64,000 bases of DNA from Geosiphon pyriformis (Eukaryota; Glomeromycota; Glomeromycetes; Archaeosporales; Geosiphonaceae): assembly GCA_016748015.1 (NCBI GenBank), contig JAAOMT010000439.1:299402-363401 (forward strand), read 5' to 3'. This document shows positions 46,770-60,461 of the stretch, piece after piece. The notes under the pieces were generated by a model that made no database searches, was not told where the DNA came from, and saw only the letters and a program-made list of their open reading frames with translations. The position numbers were made by a program, and so were the translations under genes. Positions within the stretch are counted from its first letter, which is position 1. Every line of letters starts with the position of its first letter.

Positions 46770-48608
46770 ATGTATAATCATGCTATTTCAACAGGAATTT
46801 CAGAGGTAAAATTATCAGAAATTCAGGTTAGCGACTTTCAATCATACTCAACCGGTGGCGATAGTAGAATTTTTCTAAAACTAAAAGTTATTTTGGCATG
46901 GGGTACAGAACGCTATTCATTGCGAAGAGTGATAATCACATTACCATCAAGCCTCTTTTTTCCTTTCATTTTTTTCTATCATTTTGTATCTTTGCATTCT
47001 TGGTCTCTTGATTATATGCCAGAATGGTCTTGATAATACTGAGGAAACGGACGAGTTCGATTTATTTGAAGACCATGAAAGCGTTTTCAGTCTCCCTCGA
47101 GGCCATTTCCCACAAGCATATCTTGATACTTCAAACACGGAAATAACAAGTATGGACCAGCACCTTCCCCCTAGCAACATGGGTTACAAATTGTTGATGA
47201 AAATGGGTTGGCAAGCTGGCCAAGGATTGGGCAGGTTACAGCAAGGCAAGGCAAAAAATGATCGCTTGGTTTCTCTATCAACGTCTTTGAATAACATATA
47301 TCATGAAAATTCATTTTTAGGAAGGAGAGATCCGATTCGTATTGAAACGAAATCAGATAGCTTGGGGGTTGGGAAGCAAGAGGAAGAAAATTATTATCAC
47401 CTGACCAGTACTTCAAAGCGGAAAGCTTTAGATAGTGAAAAAATTGCGGAGGAAACCGAGACAGAACGGAGAAACCGTCAGGTTGTCTACTTGCTTCTCT
47501 GTTAAGACGGTATCTACCATAATATCAATTTGCTAACCATTTTTAGGTATCGTTGTGATCAATCAGACCAAGGTTCAGAAGCAAGAAACCATTAAAAAAG
47601 AATTAGAAATAATAAATGCAGCATTCTATTGCTCCTTGTGTGACAAACAATATTCTAAAATATCGGAATATGAGACCCATCTGAGTTCCTACGATCACAA
47701 TCATCGAAAAGTAAGTTATAAATATTTATCGAATATTCCTCTAGGGATTTTTACCTGATTTGAGCTTTACTATTTATAGCGCTTTAAAGACATGAAAGAA
47801 ATCAGTCGCTCAACAAAAGTTGATAAAAAGCGTGAGAAAGAGCGAAAGAGAGAAGAAAAAGAATTGGCTCGTATACAACAAGCTGCGCTTCAGAAGGCAG
47901 AAAAAAATAACATAAACATTGTTGGAAGAAATCAAGTTGATGTATCACATAAGCAGGTCGATAATAAATCGTCAGAAGATGCAATGAATAGGCAGAAATC
48001 AGCATCAGGAAGCAAAACTTGGTCAACTATGTCATCGGAACCTCCATCAAAAATATCGAACAATGCATCTCAGGGGGGTTGGAACTCGTATCTCCCTAAT
48101 AGCATACCTAGCCAGAGCCTCAATAAACAGATATCTGTTAATAAAAACTGGGGAGGTTGGAATTCAAATGAGGCTTCTGTACCTCATGCAGTAAATGGTG
48201 AATTGGGGCTGAAAGGTCCTTTCAATGTGGCTCTAGGAAATGTTGGCTCTCCTACTTCCCATATAACTTCAAAAGGTAAGACTGATAACTGGAGTACCAT
48301 TAAATCGGTTTCAACTTCCCTTTCGGAAGTCCACCACAATAAGGATAGTTCGGATGCGTGGCGATCTGCCGGATTAAACACTCCTATTCAAGCACAGTCT
48401 CAAATTATCATACCGACAGGATCTGTATTACCGAGGAAAAAAACAGATTCTGCTTCTCGATCTGGAAATGCCAGAGTTGAAAAATCCGCGGTATGTTCTT
48501 CACTGCGTAAAATATGAATATATTGGTTAATTTTGCATATTAAATCAATTTTATTGTGATCAGAATCCCGGGCAGTCTGCGCTTAAATTCGGATTTAATC
48601 GAAAATGA
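46770..48608 (+). CDS. G-patch and C2H2 zinc-finger protein (multi-exon)
   Basis: This is a probable nuclear RNA-processing factor. The exon at about 47027-47484 has FSLPRGHFPQAYLDTSNTEI and then a G-patch, GYKLLMKMGWQAGQGLGR (about 47185-47240). G-patches activate DEAH-box helicases in splicing. The next exon encodes a U1-like C2H2 finger, CSLCDKQYSKISEYETHLSS, ending YDHNHRK (about 47630-47710). A very basic helical segment follows (DKKREKERKREEKELARIQQ), then a Ser/Asn/Trp-rich tail with repeated GGWNS motifs. The last exon ends KFGFNRK with TGA 48606-48608. The animal GPATCH8 group has the same G-patch plus finger layout. The ATG at 46770 is the first available, and the joining of the first exon is uncertain. 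Confidence 0.8.
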
Positions 48609-49250
48609 ATATCGTTATTTTTCGAAAATTTAGAATACACCTACTTTAATTACCTTGCGATTTTAAATTTGCGTAGAAGATTATGGTTCTCTTGTAACAG
48701 ATATAATTATTGTTTTATAGTATTATTATTGTTCTTTATTGATATGGTTTGTTATAATTAAAATATATCATCCTTAATAGACCACAGAAAATAAATTCTT
48801 GATAAATCTGTTCGCAACTAAACGAAGGACCAAAACATGTACTGCTTCGTCCTTATACTAATTCCTTGGAGAATTCTTATAAGGCACTATCCATCCAGAT
48901 GCCTAATCGAATTCAATTTCTTTTACACCTGAATTTTGTTATTATAAAAATAATTATTTAGTTTAGTATATATGTTTCAAGTAAAGTTATTTAATATATA
49001 ATTCTAAAGTGATAAAAATCAAATCACTCATTAAAATTTCATTAGTTTATATAATAATTTTCATACTTAAGCCTAAAAACTATTTTTATTCACGACTAAT
49101 CATGAGAAAATTGATATCATATAATGAATATAAACAAACTAGAAACGCGTTATGCAAACAGAAAAAAGAAATCTTAACCTGAGCTGAGAAATAATTTTAT
49201 GAAACAAAGCTCAATTTTGTTCTAAGTTTGTGTTTTTATCTGGATAGCCA
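48609..49250. other. convergent 3' intergenic region
   Basis: The 3' flanks of the G-patch gene and the NuSAP-like gene. It is AT-rich, with no frame or repeat. One ACGCGT lies near 49145, but far from any start codon. Confidence 0.5.
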
Positions 49251-52200
49251 TCAAGTTTGTCCAGGTATCTGACGTTGCTTTTGAACTAGTGATGAAGCGA
49301 TGAATTTTTGGGATCTTTTCTGCTGTTTCTGATATTGCGGTTTCAAATCAGATGCCAATTTTTTCTTGGGGTCTTGAACCTTATTGCAATCACCATTTTT
49401 TTTATTCCCGTTATTTTCTAGCTTTTCTAAAGAAACATGAGGTCTGAAAACAGAACCAGAGAAGAATTTATCATCTTTTTTTGCCATTGAACTTTGACGA
49501 TATAGTGTTGATTGTTTAGGAAGGCTGGGAATGAGTCCCCTCGAGTTCTGATGTTGAATGACAGAGACAGAGGAAACGCCGATCTCTTTTTTGGTTTGAT
49601 TTGAATCCTGGCGTTTTGAAACGGAAATGGATTCCTGTTTCCTTTCGTTGTGGATATTATTTTGAGACTTTTGTCGTTCAAGAACTGGTTGAGAGACTAC
49701 ATATTTCATGAGGAAATATAAATATATTATTAATAAACCTTAATAACCAAATTGTATTATATTTAACCAAAAATTTTAATACCACTTTTAGCTGCTTGCT
49801 TTCGCTTTTCAAAGTGAGCCTTTTCCGTGACTTTCTGTTCATCTACGCTTTGAGTAACTGTCTTGACAATACCTCGATATGGCACATAGCTTAGTGGCTT
49901 TTTAAGACTTTCTTCAAGATTAAATGTTGAGAGACGGGCAGTAATTCCGGATTTGGTGACCGAAGTTACATTAGATTTTTTTTCAATCGGTACTTTCCTC
50001 TCAATTTTTTCTGTGCGTTTAGATTGTTTCCGTGGATGATTTTTTTTTCTCTCCTTCGAGGAGCCAGTTTGTTTCCCTTTATTTTGAACTTCATTCTTAA
50101 AAATTGCCTGAGAAATTTTGGAATATTGGTGACTATGAATCAAATGCGCGATTTTTTTTCTTTTTATTGGAGATTCCTCTCTTTCACGATCAAAATCGTC
50201 CCCTTTTCGCCTTTGTGCCCCATAATGAGTCAGAATAGAGGGCATCTTTTCAAACTGTTTGCGATGAATTTTGGCAAACCGATTGGGACTGCAACCTTGA
50301 TTTGATGTACGAGTAATACATAATTTTGATGAAGTTGATATGTTTTCACCCGAACATTTTTTGATTTCTGGGATAAACAATTCTTTGACGTCAATCACTC
50401 TTTTTTCCATATCAGCAATTATAGTAGCGGCGGCAGCTTGAAAGGTCGCATTGTCTACTTTCATCGGTGAGGCGAATACAAATGGTTGACTAACTGTTAA
50501 ATTATTTGATTTAACAGAATTTATGTTTAGAGATGTTCCCAATTCACCCTTGATATTTTGGAGAGTGTCACTACTTTCTTGCTGAGGTCTTGAGGCTGAT
50601 TTCAAGTCGTTGGGAGACTTATTCTGGATACAAGAATTTTCTTTTGGTATATTTTTAGCGCGTGTCAAATGCGAGTCTTGGTCCAGTTGGGGTTTTTGCT
50701 CAAATTGATTGGGACTAAAAACTTCTTTTGATTCGTGATCACACGAAACAGAAATGGTTTCAGACATATCCTTTTTGATATCCGGACTTGGAGAATTTTG
50801 AACTTCAGCTCTTTTTTCCGTATTCGCAACGACGGCAGGTGTAAAGGTTACATCTATTACTTTCGTAATAGCCTGGCTAACTATTGAAGAATCATTTGTT
50901 TCGATAGAAGGTATATTTGGAGATGATCCCATATCTCCCTTGATATTTTGAGAGGTATCATTAATTTCTTGCTGGGAAGATCTTGAGATTGATTCTATAT
51001 CTTTAAGTGGATTAGTTCCAGAAGGTATTGTTGAGTCTTTTACTTTCATGGGGGAGACAAACAAAGGTGGACTAGATATAGAGGGATCAAAGGATTGAAT
51101 AGAATTTGTAGACTGTGCGAGTTCCAAAACATCCTTTACTTTGTCTCCATTGTCAAAATTTTGAGACTCTGAAGGTAGTGAAGTCGATTTTTTGTCTTGA
51201 GGTGAATTAGCTTCAGAAAACTCTGTCGAGTCATTCACTTTCACAGGGGAGCCAAACAAGAAAGCCCGGAAGGATTGAATAGAATTTTTAGACTGGGGAG
51301 GTTCCAGAACACCTTTTAATTTATCCGCATTATCAAGATTTTGAGGTTGTAAAGTAGATTTTATGACATCAGGTGAATTATTCTCAGATGATTCGGTTTT
51401 TTTGGAAATTATGGGTGTGGTGCATATAAAAGGTGAATCTTCATCAGGCTGAAGTTGTTCAACAGTGAGGGCACTGTAATCCGAAACTTGACTTTCCTCA
51501 ATTGACAGACGCCTCATAGGAACGGCTAGAATACGCTTTAAGAAGCTTGATTCTTCAGAGATATTTGAAGACTTGATAAGTTGTGATGTTTCTAAATAAT
51601 TTTCAATTTGATTATTTATTTTTTCAATGTGCAATTGATTTGCTCTCACCCAATTCAAATAATTGTGATTAATGAGATCACCAACATCTAAAAATAAAGG
51701 ATTTCATTCTCACCCTTTTCCTTCCCCATGTCAAATTTAGGCACGTCCGGAAGAAATTCTTCGCCAAGGAAAGTTTGAGATGATTTAATTGTAGAAACGG
51801 ACCTTGCACTCCCTTCGCTCGGCTGATGTTCTAGAGGTTCACCATCTATAAGACTAAAAGCTTTGAGGGTACCCGAAGATTCCAATGATGATGATTCGGG
51901 AGAAATGTCTATTTTGCTTTCTGAGAATAGAGTGTTTAGTTCTCACACCAATCAAGTAAATTGGTTTATTATCTTAACTGTATTGAGCATGATATATCAA
52001 TATATGCTTTTACCTTCTTTTTTCTCCTTAACACATGAATTATCTTTCAATAAGGGTTCTTCTAAAAAATTGTAAGGAGATCCTTTTCTCACCAACGTCG
52101 AAATAACGCTTGACTCGCATTTTGGAGCCGATATATTTGCAATAGCTGTCGCAAAAACCTCTATTTCTGAACCCTTCGTATCTGAAACTAAAAAAGAGTA

Positions 52201-53031
52201 ACTACCCAAGAAAACCTTATTGTAATTGTGAAGAATTTATTTATTACCTTTAGTGACATGACGTGCACAATCTGAAGTATCTGCATTAGGTGGTAGTGGA
52301 TCGATGAGAATAGGAGGAACTTGATTGAAATATGTCGTAGATTCCACCAGGTAATTACTGTTTGAGGCTTTATGGGCCTCTATGGAGTCAGGAATTGTAG
52401 CTGAACCCTCAATCAGTGAATATTCTGTTTGGGAAATCTCTGGCCAAACATTAGTTTGTTTATTTGGATTTTAGATATAGAGGTAGCGGAAAATGGAGAT
52501 TGGAGAATCCCAAAAATGCATTTTTCGTAATAAACCCTCACCATTATTAAGTCTAGATTTGAAATCTGCTATTGTTTCATTTTTCTGATCTACTGAATTA
52601 TCATCTAATAAACATACCGCTTCGGATGACTCTGAGCAATCCTGTGATTGGTTGTCCTGATTTTGAATATTTAAGGCGTACTCTTGCAATTTGTTTATTA
52701 ACTCAATGTTCTGTAAAACATTGTAAACGGGGTATAAGTTATTCTGGAGGAAATGGTCCAACGCAATAGCATGGTATCAAAAGGATGTCAGTTTTAAACA
52801 GCATACTTTAAGGTTGGCTTTTATCCCATATCGTTTGCAATAACGTTGAAGCTGGACACGTTTTACTGCTGAGAGTTTTTCAGGCGTCAAAAATAAGTTT
52901 AAAGTGACCTCGTCGAGCTCTCCAGGAGTTTTTTCAGATCTTCCAGGGGTTTTTTCAGACCTTCCAGGGGTTTTTCTTTGTGGTGTTCTCGAAGATAAGG
53001 ATAAGGTGCTATCATACTCTTTATTTTCCAT
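49251..53031 (-). CDS. SAP-domain, NuSAP-like spindle protein (multi-exon)
   Basis: This is a probable microtubule- and chromatin-binding mitotic protein. Exon 1 (ATG 53031) has three KTPGRSE/KTPGELD repeats and then a SAP-like helix pair, KRVQLQRYCKRYGIKANLK, continued after an intron by NIELINKLQEYA. The large exon 51658-49763 holds four degenerate repeats of roughly 75-100 residues, with F-SP-KV motifs and a KEN sequence (IPKENS). It then has RFAKIHRKQFEKMPSI and, near its end, FNLEESLKKPLSYVPYRG. The last two resemble, from memory, the conserved C-terminal blocks of animal NuSAP. A final exon joined by an intron near 49762-49697 continues VSQPVLERQKSQ to TGA at 49253-49251. The identification rests on short motifs; a generic SAP-domain protein is the alternative. 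Confidence 0.6.
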
Positions 53032-53655
53032 ATTTTTTAATTTCGACTAAGGCCGTTATTTTTAAAAAATCTCAACAAATAAAACATTAAAAGTTCTCCG
53101 AATCGTGTTAGAAATTTAGCAGTTAAAAGGAAGTTTTACTTCAAAATAATATTCATCATGAACACGTAAACAGTGTGCAAATCCTAATTTGTTTCATTGA
53201 CGCGTTTTAACCCAATCAGCTGACACAATGACTCATCTAACTTGGTACATTTTGCGAAAATGCTTTTTAGTTTACATTAATCCTATTCATTTCGGAGAGT
53301 CCACTAAGCAAGATAGTGGATTGAGTAATTAAATTCGATTCGAATTGAGTTATATGCTTTCAAATCATAATAACAATAACAATTAATAATAATAAAAAAT
53401 TAAATTTAATTACAATTAGATTTCTATAAAAGAATACAATTAGAACATACAAATTATGTTCTATTTTAGAAATATTCTATTATAGAGTTTTATAATTATT
53501 ATCAAATAAACTATATTTATTTATTAAATTAATTAATTATTATTATTATATTATTAAAATATTGATTAATTTTTATCTGTTTTTTAAAATATTTATTTAT
53601 TTTTTTATATTCATATAATTTTTTTTTAAGTAAATTTTGGTTTTCTATACTAAAA
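53032..53655 (-). promoter_or_regulatory. upstream region of the NuSAP-like gene
   Basis: The proximal 300 bp have balanced composition and contain ACGCGT (53200-53205) next to a CCAAT motif (53212-53216). The distal part, from about 53330 to the A-tail of LINE F, is A/T-rich and featureless. Confidence 0.5.
53200..53205. promoter_or_regulatory. ACGCGT, MCB-like element
   Basis: ACGCGT lies about 170 bp before the NuSAP-like start codon and 6 bp from a CCAAT motif. It has the same hexamer as the site before RAD50. Cell-cycle use is inference. Confidence 0.35.
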
Positions 53656-53792
53656 TTTTTTTTTTTATTATGCAATTAACAAGTGAAGCCCAACTGCTAT
53701 CTAGTATATAGAACCAAACTAAGAGGCTCAAACTAAACACAGCTTATGCACTTTCTACATATGACTAACCATTAGGGCCAGACAAGACAACA

Positions 53793-56700
53793 CTACACAC
53801 CTAAAACAACACACGGACTACTATCTAAACCAGAAAAAAAAAGACAAGACCTACAATGACCAAAACTAACAGCAAAAGAGTTAATAACTCCAAGCATCTT
53901 TACTACCTTGCCGGACAACAAAGAGCTTGCACAATGAGACAAACCAGAAACCAATACATTATTACCAACCAAATCTGCCACTTCCATTTTCACTCTGTAT
54001 GCAGACTTTATCAACCAGGCCTTAGAGTGATACAACTCAACAAAACACCCAACAAAACCAATAACAGTGCTAACAGCCCTCTTTTTACTATCAAAAATCT
54101 CCATAGTCTCCACACACTAATTTTTTAGCACAAACCTTTTACATAGGACAGAATACAAGCCAATGTCCAAAAGGCACCAATCAAGAAATCGCAAAACAGT
54201 GGAAGATAACAAGCCACAAGATTCAGCTAAAAACATCCAGTCAGCAGAAGCCACAGCCAAAATCTCCTCCCAAATCTTTGCATCATGAGAACACATGAAA
54301 ACATGATCCAACAACTCCATCTCATAACACAGCAAACACAGCACACCAGGGTAATGTTTATCATATAGCCATTTTCTTACCACCACAGAAAGCTGACAGT
54401 GCACAGCCTTTATCAAGTAGGTGCAAAGACAGAAAGACTTCCGACTGGTAAAACCAGCAAGCATATACAAATTAAGATGCCACACTTTAATATTAGCACC
54501 CCAATCAATAATCTCAACCAACCAGACAGAAATTATGTTTTGACCAGAACCTGTCTCCCACTGAGCACTACAAATGGATCTATACAAATCCCAAACAAAA
54601 TGACGAGTGTTGCTAGACACAAGTGTGTTCTCAGCAACCAGAAAATGCTCATGAACACCAACAGGCAAAGAAAATTGAGAGAAAGCAGTGTCTCCAGCAG
54701 CTGCATCCACTCTAACATTGTCATGAATTCCAAAATGTTCCTTAACCTTAACCTATTGAACAGAAAGATCCTTGTCACAAACCAAATTAAAAATCCGGTG
54801 TCTCTTTAACCAGCACGAGGAGCAAAAATCAGACACAAATAATGACATCTCAGAAACACATGCATCAATGGCTAACTGACTATCAGAATACAATACTACA
54901 GTGCAAAAAGAAGGGACACACTCCAATGCCAAAACAATGGCCTGTAGTTCAGCCATAGTAGAGGACAACAGCCCAAGAACTCTAATGCCAACACTTAAAT
55001 CAAGAGCAGAAAAATAAGTAGCCACCCTACTGGCAATATCAGCACGACCATAATTCCTAACAGAACCATCCATAAAAGCTTCAAAAGAACCAGACCAAAT
55101 CCCATGCAACCCATCTTTAACAATAGAAAACTCCTCAACATCCAAGATGCTCAAACCAGAAAAATAAGTAGACTCCACAGAAGTGGCCAAGAAAGCGCCT
55201 CCATCACAAACAAACTCAGACACCACCTTAAACCAGCAAGGAGCTGGACCTCTTGGATCTAGTTTTTTCCAACACCTAAAAGTCTCCCAACTCATAATGC
55301 ACTCTTTTTTGTTGAACAGTTTATCACCAAAGACCACACCAAACCACTTCAACAAACAAACAGAATTGAAGAACAGAGAACTCCCCAGAATAGAAGACAC
55401 AAGAAAATGACCAGAACTACAGAACACATTGGGCAAATTATTGGCCAGAGACAGCTCATTACACAGAAAGATTTTAACCACACCAGCCAGAAAATTGTTT
55501 ACAGAACTAACACACAACCTAACAGAAAACTGTAAAGAGTTCAGAAGAGACCACTCCAGAACATGCAAATCAAGAAATCTATGCTCAAACAAATGTCCAA
55601 GAATACCAAAAGAATTGGAAAATGATATCAAGACAGCCAACTTTCTTTTGAACTGCACCTGCTCAAAAGATTTTAGGCCATACAAAAAAGGATGACACAA
55701 AGTCTCGGTAGGGAAATCATGAGACAAACCAGCTTTGGACTTAAAACTCTTTCTCAACATCACATCCCATTTGCAACATACAGATGACAAAACAAAGCTG
55801 AACTGAGTGTGATAACTGACAATAGGCTGCAAGACAGCTGACACCAAATATGAGAACTGTTTATCAGTAATAGCTTTTCTAAGAACCACATTAGCAAAAA
55901 AACGAACATCAGAATGTGCCTTGGCCAAACTTGGCTTTGAAAACTCATCAGTAGACAAAAAAATCCCCAGATAACAATAAGCCTCACCCTTCTTAGTAAT
56001 TGAGATGGGAAGACCACTAATACTCAAAGAAGCAACCTTAACACCCTGGTTGATTAGAATGACCAGTCTTTTTGTTGTTGATAGAGATGTCATTAAGAGC
56101 AAAAAACCCACTTGTAATGTCCAAAATATTCTGAGTAGCAGTTTGACAATTCCCAATTCAGATTGTATCATCTACAAAAGCACTAGCTGCAAAATAAGAA
56201 GAGAATTTACCATTGCCTTCAATACGGCCAGATTTCGAAATGAACTTGGAATTCAGCCAGTATCCAAAACATTGTTTGTGCATTTTAATCTCACACAGAA
56301 GTGGGTTGTAAAAAATCTTCCACAAGAGAGGCGAGAAGACTTCACCCTGATCCAGCCCATCACACACAACATAACCATTTGAGAGCCCAAAGTCAGTCAT
56401 TACCCTGTTAACTCTATTCTTATAGATATTACCAAAAAATGACACAAATCTCTCACACATCTTAATACACCACAGGCTCACCCTCAAGTGGTGTCAACCA
56501 ACTAAGTCATATGCTTTATGCATATCCTGCAAGACCAATCAAACCTCTCTGTTCTTCTCAATAGCATCCTTGACCACAGACCCAATTGCAAACACCAAAG
56601 ATTGCATAGAAGTACCCTTTAGCACCAAAAAATTATCACCTCGAAGAACTCTGAACTTGTTGTATGCCAAAGAAATATGATCTAACAAAATCTTAGAGAG

Positions 56701-58482
56701 AATTTTCCTAGCCATCTTGATCAAAGCAATGGATTAGGTGTTTATAAGAATCTCATCCCAATCGTATGGTTTAGGGATTATAGAAACTCAAGCTCTTTTC
56801 CACAAAACAGACACATTCTCTACTGTCAAACAAAAATTCAGTAAACCCAAAAGACACTTCAACACCATATCATCACAGTGCTTCCACAACTCATTAGAAA
56901 TACCAGACAGACCAGCAGCCTTGCCATCAGATAAATTGTTAACCACCAAAAGCAACTCATTCATATTGATCGAGCATATTATATCAGAAAAAGTATTATC
57001 TCTTACATAGTCCAATGGAGCATACTAACAAGTCTAGACATCAGACACAACCGAAGACACAGTTTTTTTCCTAGTCCAGTCCTCCATGATTTCATTAACA
57101 CCAAGTTTTACCATATCTGGCTCCAACACCAAATCATTACCAATAACCAAATGATCAAGAACCACCTTATGGAAAGGCTGATCCAAAACACTTCTAATCA
57201 TCACACCCTTATTAAAACAAAATTTTTCTATGTGGCACTCAATGGCCTTCCGAACAAAAGCTTCCTCAGCCAACTTTAACTCATATATTTTGGATTTTCT
57301 GTACTCCTTCCGAATTAATGACAATTGCCTTAAGACATCCAAAGACTTGCTACCAACCCGGATCATATTGGCAATCATGGCAGTCTTATTACTATCCAGT
57401 TTGGCCCAGACATTGATAAGCTGATTGATTCTTTGTAAATCACCCAATCCCAGTCCTTTAACAACTTTAGCAACTAACAGTTCCAACCTGAAAAACCTAG
57501 AAGAAAATTTGTTCCTGGAACACTGAAACTCACTGAACCAATGTTTTGAAAATATCCTATCTGCTGAGTCTACCAACACCTTTTCCAAAAGTACCCATAT
57601 GTCATTCACATCAGCACAAGACAGAGCATCTGAAAACTCACCAGACACAGCCAAAAGCTTGGCAGAAGAGCAATCCTTAAACCAAGACTATTTAATCCCA
57701 TCAGCAGTCTTAATGAGAAACTTCTAGTGATCTTTGTTAGCCTGCTTGCACAAGCTATTCAAATGGCCATCTAAAAGGCCACCCAAACCAATAGAGACAG
57801 AAACCGCACAGTGATCAGTGTCAAAAAAGTTGGAAACAGAGCCAACCTTATGATCAGTGACAGCAGATGCCAAACTCTCACTAACAAAAATGAAATCAAT
57901 AGTCTTTTTCACCCCTCTAGAATTACTCTATGTAGAATTACTGACTAAAGAGTGGCCAGCAAATGAGTTGACCAAACCCAACCCCAGACAGAATTTGAAA
58001 CTCACACTTCTTTTAGATCCATTTTCATTGAAATCCCCACCCAAAACAATGAAACAGCTGGAGTTAACAGCCTTAGCAATGACAGAGTTTACTTTAAAAG
58101 CCTGACCAAAACAAATTCCAGAAGATACACCTGCATATAAACCAATAATAGATACTGAAAGCTTATCTTTGAATAAGAGATGTACCACTATGACTCGATC
58201 AGGAACTTCCTCAATCTTAGTGACATGACAGGCCAAAAAGTCGGCCATAATAATAACCACCCCAGCACCATGAAAACTCTTATCCAAACCCGAAGAAAAA
58301 ATCCGCACACTGTTAAATTTATTCACAATCCACAGCCTAGTTGAAGACCTTAACTTTGTTTTCATGATGATAGAAATCAAATTTCCAGAATCAAAATGCC
58401 AATACACAACATCCTCTTGTTTAGCAGGAATGTTGATGCCACGAACATTACATATAGCCATCTTCCAAACCAAGTCATTCAT
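53793..58482 (-). pseudogene. LINE F ORF2: EN-RT-RNase H with stops and one frameshift
   Basis: ATG 58482-58480 overlaps the ORF1 stop. The endonuclease shows VLGGDFNENGSKRSVSFK and FDTDHCAV. The reverse transcriptase shows LSDGKAAGLSGISNELWKHC, and the catalytic FVDD lies near 56165. A 1-nt insertion near 56069 shifts the frame. The rest runs through RNase H (MDGSVRN, MAELQAIVLALE, SDSQLAID) to an intact finger, CLLCYEMELLDHVFMC, and ends near 53793. About ten stops occur, and nearly all stand at positions that are Trp or Gln in B or E, for example SNST-stop-SNS, KDH-stop-KF and DDTI-stop-IGN. This copy is inactive. Confidence 0.9.
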
Positions 58483-60343
58483 TGGGGTGAATAGGTCAAA
58501 GACAAACTCGTACCAGAACACAGGAGATCTAACTTCACCAGAATTGAACCAAACAAAGCCTCTAGAACAGACAACTTAGATTCCAAATCACCTACCTTGA
58601 AGGTAAAAACTTTTGAACCACTTGAACTGAGAATGGCAGCAGACTCACTACCACCAGAAAAGGGAGGATCAACTGGAGCCAACACATCATCCAGAGCCAT
58701 ATCTGAATCCACAACTGGAGCCAAAGACATGGAGGCAGCCAAAAGAAAAGCACAAGAAGAAGATACCAATGGCACCAGTTCAATGAAACTCAATTTTTTA
58801 AGAATAACAGCAACTTGATCTGAAAGAATCTCCAAAGAGTGCTTTAACACCACTAAACAATCATTTAAACTGACAACTTGAGGACTAAAAGGGCCCAAAA
58901 AGAAAGGTGTGCCACCAGAAAGAAAACCAGAACTGGAAGGGAAGCTACCAGAAGATGAGGCAATAGACACTACTTAAGCCCATGATTTGCCACCAAAGAC
59001 AGCAGAACAAGAGATGGGAACATTTTTCTTGGCATACAATCTTGTCAGCTGAAGATGATTCGCACCAAAAGAAGGTTTTTTAAACAACCCAGAAGATATA
59101 GGAGGTAGAACAACAAAGGCATCACACTCAAGGGCTGAATGACTCAAATGGCCACATTTCCCACACCAAACCAAATCTAATCTAGCCCAAGAAAGACAAA
59201 TGTCACCGAAAATAGACTCAGTAAGAAAAGCAGATTCCAACTCCTTGACAGATCCAAAGCCAACCACAGCACAACAAAATCTATTGCCAGTTTCCAATGA
59301 ACAGTTGATAACACAAGTTTTTCTGCCAGCTTTTTCCAAAAGAGTACCAAGATCATGCGCAATTGTCTCCACTGGCAAAGTAAACAACAGCACTCTAAAC
59401 CAATCCCTAGACACCCAGATATCATGATCCCCCACTGCTTTAGCAACATGTACTGAATTTTTTTTGATCAGGAATGACTATTTTAAGGCCAACAGATTGG
59501 CTTGACTCGATTCGGCAAACTTCACCACAGCCTTCTGCCACATGCTGATCAACTGAATCTTGATAGATTTAATTTCCCCAAAAGTGGATACTGCAGTGAC
59601 AATTATCTCTTTTGGTGTATCTATGGGAATTTTTTTAATGACAATAGCCCGATCTGAGCGCATTCCTTGTTTTTGAAGATTGGTGTTTACAATGATCCCA
59701 TTTTCTCTGGCCAATGATATGACCTTTTCCATGCTCTCTTCAGAAGTAAGGGTAGATCGAATAATCCCTTCAAACTTTGAGGGGGTAGTGGTCCCCCCAA
59801 AACCATTGACTGAAGAAAAAAATTTTCTAATTAGCCGGGTCTTCACCATTGCTGAATTACCTTTCACAGCTGAGAGATTAATATCCAATGCAAATGATTT
59901 CTTAATTGATACTTCCACAGAAGTCTTAATAATTTTTGGATTGATCCACTTTTTCTCCAGAGAGATAGGCAAGCGAGGAGGAAGCACAATTTCATCATTA
60001 TCTATAGTAAAATTAGGAGAGCCAAGTGGAGAGCCAAACATTGCACCAGTATTAACACGTTTCACCTTGGGAGTAGTGGCAGCTGAGCCCAGCAGAGACC
60101 TCTCATTTATATCAGTCATGTCAACATTCTCATCATTATCTGACATACTATCCACATTAGAATATACACTATCACTAGGCTCAGATTTACTCAAAGCAAT
60201 ATCTTTTTTGTTACCAGAATGTTTAATATTCCCAAGAACCACTTTTTTTTCTAAGCAAAAGAACCACTAGCAGGACCATGGAAAGCACTTTTGGATGTCT
60301 TTTTTTTGGACATATTACTGCTTGAAGCAGTTTTCAAATCCAT
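58479..60343 (-). pseudogene. LINE F ORF1, stops and one frameshift
   Basis: ATG 60343 opens MDLKTASSSNMSKKK. A stop and a 1-nt slip in the A-run near 60245 follow, and then one frame runs from 60242 to TGA 58481-58479. It is interrupted by TAG near 59478 (Trp in E) and TAA near 58974 (Gln in E). It has the RNA-binding-like region (RSDRAIVIKKIPIDTPKE) and an intact CCHC knuckle, CGKCGHLSHSALEC, near 59165-59125. A C-terminal helical part follows (LKHSLEILSDQVAVILKKLS). It coats the element RNA in active relatives. Confidence 0.85.
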
Positions 60344-60461
60344 AATGAAAGGATTATTTAAAAAAATGTTGAAAGATTTGACAAGAAAAAACAGAAAACT
60401 TCTTTTTCAGAAATGCACCTTTTTTGAGAATTTTGGAGGTAAGAGAGAAAGAAGTTTTTTT

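Larger units (their letters stand above)
53656..60461 (-). mobile_element. LINE copy F, full length
   Basis: A 6.8-kb minus-strand LINE. Its 5' end (about 60461) reads A-run then CTTCTTTCTCTCTTAC. ORF1 is 60343-58479 and ORF2 is 58482-53793. The tail ends in an A-run (T-run 53656-53666 on the plus strand). The flanks TTTTCTATACTAAAAT (low side) and TTTTTATAATAAAAT (high side) look like a target-site duplication with two differences. It is less degraded than C and D, with its zinc knuckle and C2HC finger intact. Confidence 0.9.
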
